DNA of 5,711 nt from Acidobacteriota bacterium. GTDB lineage: Bacteria > Acidobacteriota > Blastocatellia > Pyrinomonadales > Pyrinomonadaceae. The first letter of the stretch is position 1, and every line of letters begins with the position of its first letter. The notes beneath the pieces are model-generated. The model did no database searches and was not told the origin of the DNA. It worked only from the letters and a program-made list of their open reading frames with translations. The position numbers and the translations under genes were made by a program. Below are positions 1-5,240 of this stretch, in pieces. The stretch covers positions 1-5,711 of the forward strand of contig CAUJFK010000225.1 of NCBI GenBank assembly GCA_963169175.1. The letters are read 5' to 3'.

Positions 1-692
1 ACGTTGGTAAATCGAGCCTCTTTAATGCTTTGCTCGGAACTGAGCGGGCGATAGTGACCGAGATCGCGGGCACAACGCGCGATCAGATCAACGAAGGTTT
101 TGTAGTGCACGGGATCCCCGTGGTGCTGTCGGATACCGCCGGCCTGCGAGAAACGACGGACACGGTGGAAAGCATAGGCGTGGAACGGTCCCGGCGGGCG
201 ATGGCGGATGCCGATCTGGTGATCGTTGTCATCGACGCCGCTGAATCTATAACTGGCGAGGACAAGTCAGTTGTCGAAAGTGTGAAGGCCCTGCCGCATG
301 TTCTGGCGGTCAATAAGATCGACAAGATCGGTTCCGCCAAAGAAGAGGCAGATCTCATTCGCGATATCTTTCAAAACGGTGAGATCATTCCGGTTTCCGC
401 AAAAACCGGCCGCGGCATGGATGAGCTAAAGCACGCGATCGTTCATCCTTTCATATCGCACGAAAGCGGCGATGGCGGCTTTCTTGTTACTGACGCACGC
501 CATCACGACCTGCTTGCCCGCTCGCGCGATGAGATCTTGTATTCGCTCGAACTTCTCGATCAAAAAGCGAGCGAAGAGTTTACCCTCATCGGCCTGCACA
601 ATGCACTTCGCTATCTCGGGCAGATAACCGGCGAAACAACGACCGAAGATATGCTGACGCGGATATTTTCTACTTTCTGTATTGGAAAATAA
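1..692 (+). CDS. mnmE: tRNA uridine-5-carboxymethylaminomethyl modification GTPase MnmE, C-terminal part
   Basis: MnmE is a cytosolic GTPase that works with MnmG (GidA) to modify the wobble uridine (position 34) of certain tRNAs. Only about the last 229 codons are in the window; the reading frame is open from base 3 and the N-terminal folate-binding domain lies outside. Visible in order: the P-loop tail VGKSSLFNALLG (from base 3), switch I GTTRD, the G3 motif DTAG (132-143) followed by LRE, a Glu twelve residues after that Asp (codon 168) matching the catalytic Glu described in E. coli MnmE, the G4 motif NKID, a SAKTG G5 motif, and the helical C-terminal domain ending in TGETTTEDMLTRIFSTFCIGK-type sequence. 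The terminal FCIGK with its Cys is the family hallmark. No damage is seen. The gene converges on the histidine kinase gene with 9 bp between the stops. Family assignment is very secure. Confidence 0.97.
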   Translation, partial: VGKSSLFNALLGTERAIVTEIAGTTRDQINEGFVVHGIPVVLSDTAGLRETTDTVESIGVERSRRAMADADLVIVVIDAAESITGEDKSVVESVKALPHVLAVNKIDKIGSAKEEADLIRDIFQNGEIIPVSAKTGRGMDELKHAIVHPFISHESGDGGFLVTDARHHDLLARSRDEILYSLELLDQKASEEFTLIGLHNALRYLGQITGETTTEDMLTRIFSTFCIGK

Positions 693-701
693 GGGACCCG
701 C

Positions 702-3623
702 CTAGATCGTCAGTCGAAATCTGCCTGTGCCCTGGCTGGTCTCATCCCACTCGACGGCTGCATGGATAAGCCCTGCTCGCGAGCGAATTCCGGCAATACC
801 TCGGCCGCCGCGAAGCGACTGTTCGGGCGGGGTGAACGGCTTTCCGTTGTTCACTATCACCAATTCAAAGGAACCAGGTGCGGGCACCGAAACCTGCATA
901 TCGACAAGGTCGGCGTCGGCATGACGTTTGATGTTGGTCAGCACCTCCTGCGCGATGCGATAGATCTGAAGCTGTACGTTAACGCTGAAGTTGATCTGCT
1001 CGTCCTCGACACCTTCCGCGTTGAACCGGTAGTTTTCGATCGTGTGACTGAGCAAAAATTCGAGCGAAGCGATAAAGCCGACATTTTCCAAGACCGATGG
1101 GCTGAGGTCTTCGCAGATGCGGCGGATTTCGGTCGAGATCGCTTCTATATCATCGCGAAACCCGGTGCCGGGCGGCAGTGTTTTGTCGCCTTTCATCATC
1201 AGGTCGCGAAGATCGGCGAGCGTTTGATCGTGCAAATCTCGGGCAATGCGGCGCCGCTCGCGTTCGGCTTCGTGTGCCAGGTCCAGCCGTGCCGTCGTGA
1301 GTTCGCGGCCGCGAAGCACGATCCGCCGGCGTTCGATCACAGCCCAGACCAGTGCAATTATCGCAATGGCAAGCAGAACTCCAAGTGCCGTTGCGGTCCA
1401 CGGAAACGGAGCTTTGGCGACAGAAAATCGAATAATCAATGGTTCGGACGGAAGCAGATCGCGATTGAATGCTGTGGTTTCGATCGTATAGTCACCCGGC
1501 CTAAGATCGGCGGGTGCGTATTGCGCCTCGTTGGAAAGGCGGCTGTCGATAAGATCGCCGCGTGAGTTTTTTAGTAGAAACGCATACTGAAATTCTTCTG
1601 GAAACGTCCGGCTGCTTTGGCCGGCAACTTCGAGCAGAAGCGAATTTTGCGGGAAATCCAGCTCGATCTTAGCGCCGATCTCAGCAAGATCGTGGACATG
1701 CTGGCTGAGCACACGCGTTGCGATCAGCTTTGGCGGAACCTCCCCCGGCTTGTACTTAACAACACCGCGGTTGGTCGCGATCAACAGCCCATCGTCGAGA
1801 CGCAGTATCGAAAATGCCTTCTCGGACGGCAGCCCCTGCTCAAAGCCGACCGATGAAACAAGCCAACCGAATTGTTCATTTTGCCTGGCATGGAGCAGAC
1901 CGCGGGTTGTTGTCGCAGCCCAGACATTCTCGCCGTCAACCAGCACATCACGAACGTCTTCGGCCTCGATGATCTTTTCCGGCCCATCCGCTGAGAGGCG
2001 AAAAACGCCGTGTTCACCAGCGATCCAAACGGTTTTATCAGGTGCAAGAGCTATCCGCCGGATCATCCCGATCTTCAGTGTTTCGGGTGATGCCTCGAGT
2101 TTTATATCGCGCCCGTCAAAGCTGAACAGGCCGTTGCCATCGGTGCCTATCCAAAGCTTGTCACCGTCGCTCGAGACCGTGCTGACCGATGGGTCGGCAT
2201 ATTTTAGGTGGTACGTACCGGAAGTTACCTGTGCCAACCCAATGCCCCCGACGGCAGCATAGGTCGCTCCACCCAGGTCGGCGAACGAGCGGACATCTCG
2301 GACCGCCTGGCCTACATGGGCACTCGAACCGATGATCAATTTTCCTGACCGGTCCTCGGCCAGCGCATAGATCGGCAGAGTTGCGGATGCCCCAGCGGGT
2401 ATCCATTGCTCGTCCTTTTGGATGAAGAGACCACGATTCGACCCAGCATATATCGCGCCGGCGGCTGTTTGGAAAAGCGTACGGATGAAATTTCCATTCG
2501 GGCTATCCGACACGGTCTGCTGAAGCGGGCCGAGGCGGTCAAAACGGCTTAGGCCGCGGTTTGTCCCGATCCATATCACTCCCTCACGATCTGTGAACAG
2601 GGCATAAATTGTATCCGAACGCAGGCCGCCGGAACTGTTGGCAAACGTATAGATCTTTTTTTGCTTAGGGCCGACAAAGTGAAACAGTCCGTAGCGTTCG
2701 GTCCCGGCCCACGTTCCGCTTTCGTTCACTTCTAAAACCATTACGTCAGAGGTAGGTGCCGGGATACGCAGTGCCCGCCGGCCGTTTTCGACGGTGAATA
2801 CGCCGCTTATTCCCTTTGCGGCCTCGGTTCCCAGCCAGAGTTGGCCGTCTGTGTCCCGCGCCAGCGAATTGATAAAGATCGGCCGCGGCGACGTCGGATG
2901 CTCCGAGGCCGTCCCATTATTTATGCGAAATATGCCGCGGCCCGCGGTGCCTGCGAGGACGTCTGTTTCATCGTCGATCAGGCTTGTAATTCCAAGCGGA
3001 ATTCCTTGATCCGACCGGATGGGATCAGAAAGCATATCTTTGGCGGTGAACGATCCCCCATCGCCTTTGATGATCCGCATAACGCGGCCTGAATCGGTCC
3101 CGATCATCGTTTCACCGCTTTGGTCGATGGTGGTAACACCGACGTTCTGTGCGCCATCGACAGGTAGAAAGCGGTCGCCCGTGCGGACGAATGCTCCGTT
3201 GCGGGTACCGATAAATAATTCACCATTGGGACCCGTCTTTAACGAAAGGATTCTATCCGCATCCGGGTTTCCGAGTGAGAAGTTTTGTATTCGCCTTCCG
3301 TCAAAACGGGCAAGGCCGTTGTCCGTCCCGAACCACATCACGCCATCGGACGTTTGGGCTATGGCCCGGACGCTGTCGGATGGAAGGCCGTTGAAAACGG
3401 TGATCGAGCCCCACTGATGAAAGTTTTGCGCGCCCGGCAGCGGCGTTGGTGAAGGAGTTCGAACCGGTGTAGGACTTGCGGAAGGTGTTGGCGAGACAGA
3501 GCCGGCGGGTGTCGGCTGTGAATCCTGTGCCAAATGAGCTGCGACAGCCAGGGCAAGGAGCAACAGGCATGCAGTCGCTCCAGAATATGCCTTTGCGGAT
3601 ATTGCGGCATGGGTTCGGATCAT
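702..3623 (-). CDS. Two-component sensor histidine kinase with double beta-propeller sensor (HisKA_3 type)
   Basis: A 973-residue membrane sensor kinase, presumably autophosphorylating on His798 and passing phosphate to the regulator encoded just upstream. Order of parts: N-terminal hydrophobic signal/anchor (about 12-32), PTP-rich linker (37-63), about 14 Reg_prop-like blades (84-628; best are WFGTDNGLARFD near 97 and WIGTNRGLSRFD near 351), a Y_Y_Y-type beta domain (about 655-737, ending near LRPGDYTIETTAFN), one membrane helix (about 741-763), a charged helix, then HisKA_3 with the H-box ERRRIARDLHDQ and the LSPSVLENVGF motif, and a HATPase domain with N-box QEVLTNIKRHA (Glu893, Asn897), G1 as NNGKP and G2 as GRGIAGI. 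The sensor is therefore expected outside the cytoplasm. Its ATG overlaps the regulator's stop and has no Shine-Dalgarno sequence close to it, so translational coupling is likely. Oddity: the usual DxGxG of G1 is changed. The ligand cannot be told; similar architectures in Bacteroidetes sense polysaccharide fragments. Confidence 0.93.
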   Translation of the reverse strand: MIRTHAAISAKAYSGATACLLLLALAVAAHLAQDSQPTPAGSVSPTPSASPTPVRTPSPTPLPGAQNFHQWGSITVFNGLPSDSVRAIAQTSDGVMWFGTDNGLARFDGRRIQNFSLGNPDADRILSLKTGPNGELFIGTRNGAFVRTGDRFLPVDGAQNVGVTTIDQSGETMIGTDSGRVMRIIKGDGGSFTAKDMLSDPIRSDQGIPLGITSLIDDETDVLAGTAGRGIFRINNGTASEHPTSPRPIFINSLARDTDGQLWLGTEAAKGISGVFTVENGRRALRIPAPTSDVMVLEVNESGTWAGTERYGLFHFVGPKQKKIYTFANSSGGLRSDTIYALFTDREGVIWIGTNRGLSRFDRLGPLQQTVSDSPNGNFIRTLFQTAAGAIYAGSNRGLFIQKDEQWIPAGASATLPIYALAEDRSGKLIIGSSAHVGQAVRDVRSFADLGGATYAAVGGIGLAQVTSGTYHLKYADPSVSTVSSDGDKLWIGTDGNGLFSFDGRDIKLEASPETLKIGMIRRIALAPDKTVWIAGEHGVFRLSADGPEKIIEAEDVRDVLVDGENVWAATTTRGLLHARQNEQFGWLVSSVGFEQGLPSEKAFSILRLDDGLLIATNRGVVKYKPGEVPPKLIATRVLSQHVHDLAEIGAKIELDFPQNSLLLEVAGQSSRTFPEEFQYAFLLKNSRGDLIDSRLSNEAQYAPADLRPGDYTIETTAFNRDLLPSEPLIIRFSVAKAPFPWTATALGVLLAIAIIALVWAVIERRRIVLRGRELTTARLDLAHEAERERRRIARDLHDQTLADLRDLMMKGDKTLPPGTGFRDDIEAISTEIRRICEDLSPSVLENVGFIASLEFLLSHTIENYRFNAEGVEDEQINFSVNVQLQIYRIAQEVLTNIKRHADADLVDMQVSVPAPGSFELVIVNNGKPFTPPEQSLRGGRGIAGIRSRAGLIHAAVEWDETSQGTGRFRLTI
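1740..3374 (-). repeat. About 14 beta-propeller blades (Reg_prop-like) in the kinase sensor
   Basis: Residues 84-628 contain units of about 38-45 residues, each with a strand, an acidic/Gly turn and a (W/x)-x-G-T-x-x-G-(L/x) core. By eye they lie near residues 84, 124, 161, 210, 250, 293, 337, 379, 417, 449, 481, 520, 556 and 602. The unit near 449 is degenerate. Fourteen units would make two seven-bladed propellers, as known in Bacteroidetes hybrid sensors. Confidence 0.75.
3435..3515 (-). repeat. Coding repeat for PTP-rich linker of the kinase
   Basis: Residues 37-63 hold four PTP units (at 37, 45, 51 and 59) spaced 8, 6 and 8 residues apart, mixed with Ser and further Pro. On the plus strand it appears as irregular GGNGTNGG repeats. 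It separates the signal segment from the first propeller blade and is probably an extended, disordered spacer. Confidence 0.8.
3620..3623 (-). other. ATGA stop-start overlap coupling regulator and kinase
   Basis: On the minus strand ATGA contains the kinase ATG (3623-3621) and the regulator TGA (3622-3620). With no good Shine-Dalgarno sequence close by, the kinase is probably translated by ribosomes that have just ended the regulator, which would keep the two proteins in a set ratio. Confidence 0.85.
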
Positions 3624-4372
3624 TTGGGTGATCTAAGAAACTTCTCGCGGTCGCGTTCGAACCATTTCTCAAGGTCCTTTTCCGCCGAATCAAGTTCCTC
3701 ACGATTTATTAGTCCGCGGCGAAGCGCCTCGAAAAAAGCGCGTGTGCGGGTATTGTATGCGAGCTTTTCGTACGCTTCGTACTCAGTACCAACGGCCGAT
3801 TCGGTAAAGAGTTTTTCGTACAGCGTCGCAAGCCGGCTTTCAACACCGCGAAGGCTGAGACTGCATTTGCGGGCGATCGCCCAGTTTGACAGGCCGAGCG
3901 CAAGATAACGCAAGGCCTCGGCCTCAAACTCCGTCAGCAGCGGCCGCTGGAACGAATCCTTGAACGCCGGGTCGATCATATCCGCGCCGTCTTCGAGCAC
4001 GGCGGCGACGAACCTTAAGAATCGCGTTTCAGGATTGTTTTTGTGAATGAATCCGTAGGTAGGCTGCGGTTCAATGGAGCGGACGATCTTGCGTATCTCG
4101 TTGATGTATATCTCGTGTGGGAACTGGGTCCAAAAAATTATTCGGGCTTCGGGAAAATCTTTCCAGATCGTACGTGCCGCTTTTACTCCGGAAAGCTTTG
4201 GCATTTGAATGTCCAATATCGACAGCGTCGGCCGATGCTCAAGCGCAAGGTTCGCCGCTGCCTCGCCGTCGCTTGCCTCGAAAAAAGGCTCGTGGCCGGT
4301 GAATTCTTTCTGAAGCAACTCACGCAGGTAATGTCGCTGTGCTTCGTTATCTTCTGCGATCAGGATGGACAT
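3620..4372 (-). CDS. Response regulator with receiver and LuxR-type HTH domains
   Basis: A 250-residue cytoplasmic transcription factor, first gene of the operon with the histidine kinase. The receiver domain (about 1-125) shows the acidic pair Glu7-Asp8 (ILIAEDNE), phosphoacceptor Asp54 in LDIQMPKLSG, the switch Thr82 in FWTQF, and Lys111 in FIHKNNP, so it should be phosphorylatable. The LuxR/NarL-type helix-turn-helix starts at LTEFEAEALRYLALGLSNWAIA (about 146) and its recognition helix is SLRGVESRLATLYEKL. The family normally continues straight into its last helix; here about 19 extra residues follow YEKL before the matching NTRTRAFFEALRRGLI, and a charged tail of roughly 30 residues (to the end at SPK) follows. 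The start at 4372 is the first Met, gives a complete receiver strand 1, and lies about 23 bases downstream of a predicted transcription start. No Shine-Dalgarno sequence is visible. The stop overlaps the kinase start. Confidence 0.95.
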   Translation of the reverse strand: MSILIAEDNEAQRHYLRELLQKEFTGHEPFFEASDGEAAANLALEHRPTLSILDIQMPKLSGVKAARTIWKDFPEARIIFWTQFPHEIYINEIRKIVRSIEPQPTYGFIHKNNPETRFLRFVAAVLEDGADMIDPAFKDSFQRPLLTEFEAEALRYLALGLSNWAIARKCSLSLRGVESRLATLYEKLFTESAVGTEYEAYEKLAYNTRTRAFFEALRRGLINREELDSAEKDLEKWFERDREKFLRSPK

Positions 4373-4385
4373 GTTAAGGACTTTA

Positions 4386-4446
4386 GGTCGGTTCGATTCG
4401 GATTATAGCAAATCGCAGCGGGCTGACCTGATTTTTGCGACCGACC
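4386..4446. repeat. 7-bp inverted repeat flanking the operon promoter, possible operator
   Basis: GGTCGGT at 4386-4392 is repeated in perfect inverted form as ACCGACC at 4440-4446, with 47 bases between. The -10 and -35 of the regulator operon lie between the arms. Such an arrangement could bind the response regulator for autoregulation, but a 7-bp match at this distance can arise by chance. Confidence 0.3.
4402..4429 (-). promoter_or_regulatory. Predicted sigma-70 promoter of the response regulator-kinase operon
   Basis: Read on the minus strand, TATAAT (4407-4402) is a perfect -10 and is preceded by TG one base away (TGCTATAAT), an extended -10. The -35 is weak: AGGTCA at 4429-4424 with a 16-bp spacer is the best fit. 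Transcription would begin near 4395, leaving a leader of about 23 bases before the ATG at 4372. An extended -10 can work with a poor -35, a setting often found at activator-controlled promoters. Confidence 0.6.
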
Positions 4447-4464
4447 ACCCAGGTTGAGATTAAT
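4435..4464 (+). promoter_or_regulatory. Possible weak promoter for the divergent membrane protein gene
   Basis: TTGCGA (4435-4440) and ATTAAT (4459-4464), 18 bp apart, each match four of six consensus positions. If real, transcription would begin near 4471 and leave a leader of about 120 bases. The call is weak and other placements are possible. Confidence 0.2.
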
Positions 4465-4469
4465 TGCTG

Positions 4470-4510
4470 CCCCAACGTACGGCAACGTGGGAAACCACAG
4501 CTTCACTGTG
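4470..4510 (+). other. Two small potential hairpins in the leader of the membrane protein gene
   Basis: First, CCC-A-ACGT (4471-4478) can pair with ACGTGGG (4485-4491) as a 7-bp stem with one bulged A. Second, CACAG (4496-4500) pairs with CTGTG (4506-4510) across the loop CTTCA. Neither is followed by a T-run, so they are not terminators. They might structure the transcript's 5' end, but short stems like these are common by chance. Confidence 0.25.
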
Positions 4511-4542
4511 TTGCTCGTCCGCTATTTTTATCACACGTTGAC

Positions 4543-4547
4543 GGAGG
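4543..4547 (+). promoter_or_regulatory. Second ribosome binding site, for the alternative GTG start at 4558
   Basis: A second GGAGG lies within an identical 9-mer ACGGAGGAT (4541-4549), 33 bp upstream of the first. It is 10 bases before GTG 4558, which is in frame with ATG 4591. Use of this start would add VEKHLYGGSYQ to the N-terminus. Confidence 0.4.
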
Positions 4548-4575
4548 ATACTCAAGAGTGGAGAAGCATCTCTAC

Positions 4576-4580
4576 GGAGG
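4576..4580 (+). promoter_or_regulatory. Ribosome binding site for the ATG start at 4591
   Basis: GGAGG, five bases of the Shine-Dalgarno consensus, sits 10 bases before ATG 4591. It fixes the preferred start of the membrane protein and lies inside a repeated 9-mer, ACGGAGGAT (4574-4582). Confidence 0.75.
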
Positions 4581-4590
4581 ATCGTACCAA

Positions 4591-5232
4591 ATGAGCCTAA
4601 ATCGAGTTCTTGTCGCAGTACCTGTTTTTTTCTTTAGCCTAACCGTCGGCATTGCTGTGTTTTCACTAGCCGCGGCCGTAGCCTCGTACCTTCGGACCGA
4701 GCAGATACCTGATGTTAAGGTACAGGTTTCGGCGCTTCCCTCTTCATCGGCCCAGGCGCCGGATCCCGGCCCGCTTGACCCGCAGCCTGCAGATCCCAGC
4801 ATAGATGAGATCGATGCGGAAGAAGCCACGAAAGACCAAGTTCCGGAATACGAATGGAGCGGCGTTTATGCATTTGATACAGAATCACTACCTAAAGCTT
4901 TTCGCGGCCTCGGCCATATGGAGGTGAGCCTCTATGACTTTGAGAAGATCGGAGAGAACGGTGAGCCCGGTGTGCGTATTCCGCCAAAGGGTTACTTGTT
5001 TGCGGAAACAGAATTTAAGTTCAAGCGGATCGCCGTTGGAGGAAAGCACATATCGTTTCAGACGGAAACCGTGAATGGGATCAGCTACAGATTCACGGGA
5101 GAATATCTTGCCCTGGATTACTGTGAGACCGGCGGCGCAACACCGGACGTTTTCGGCGAGCTGATAAAGATAGTAAACGGAAGATGGGCGGCGGCGATGA
5201 AAGCGAAATTGTATGAGGAGTGCGGCTGTTGA
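4591..5232 (+). CDS. Hypothetical single-pass membrane protein with C-terminal Cys-Gly-Cys
   Basis: I do not recognise this 213-residue protein. It starts with an uninterrupted hydrophobic segment (about 6-33, VLVAVPVFFFSLTVGIAVF onward) that looks like a signal anchor or signal peptide. A linker rich in Pro, Asp and Glu follows (about 36-85, with QAPDPGPLDPQPADPS). The rest (about 87-213) alternates polar and hydrophobic residues like a small beta domain, starting at YEWSGVYAFD. Its only cysteines are Cys178 (LDYCET) and the last residues Cys211-Gly-Cys213, which fits a disulphide or metal site outside the cytoplasm, though this is inference. The ATG at 4591 was chosen because GGAGG lies 10 bases upstream and the hydrophobic segment follows at once; an in-frame GTG at 4558 with its own GGAGG is an alternative adding 11 residues. 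It diverges from the two-component operon and converges with the ROK gene, 8 bp away. Confidence 0.85.
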   Translation: MSLNRVLVAVPVFFFSLTVGIAVFSLAAAVASYLRTEQIPDVKVQVSALPSSSAQAPDPGPLDPQPADPSIDEIDAEEATKDQVPEYEWSGVYAFDTESLPKAFRGLGHMEVSLYDFEKIGENGEPGVRIPPKGYLFAETEFKFKRIAVGGKHISFQTETVNGISYRFTGEYLALDYCETGGATPDVFGELIKIVNGRWAAAMKAKLYEECGC

Positions 5233-5240
5233 TCTACCTG

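Noticed and set aside
30..32. TTG as the start of mnmE
   Set aside because: The frame stays open upstream and encodes the P-loop residues VGKSS, so this codon is an internal Leu.
693..701. GGGACCC as a terminator hairpin between mnmE and the kinase gene
   Set aside because: Three pairs around a single base cannot form a stable hairpin, and there is no T-run.
762..1565. 267-codon open frame on the plus strand
   Set aside because: Lies wholly antisense to the kinase's conserved catalytic and membrane parts; its translation has no recognisable motif, and open antisense frames are common in GC-rich genes.
1750..2262. 170-codon open frame on the plus strand
   Set aside because: Antisense to propeller blades; low-complexity Ser/Pro/Arg composition typical of a shadow frame.
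3019..3417. 132-codon open frame on the plus strand
   Set aside because: Antisense to the first propeller blades, with no start signal or family resemblance.
3301..3702. 133-codon minus-strand frame across the regulator-kinase junction
   Set aside because: Overlaps two well-supported genes in another frame and has an Arg/Ser-rich composition without motifs.
4435..4590. Upstream TTG start extending the membrane protein by 52 residues
   Set aside because: No Shine-Dalgarno sequence, unstructured translation, and it would cover the presumed leader. The GTG at 4558 is kept only as an alternative.
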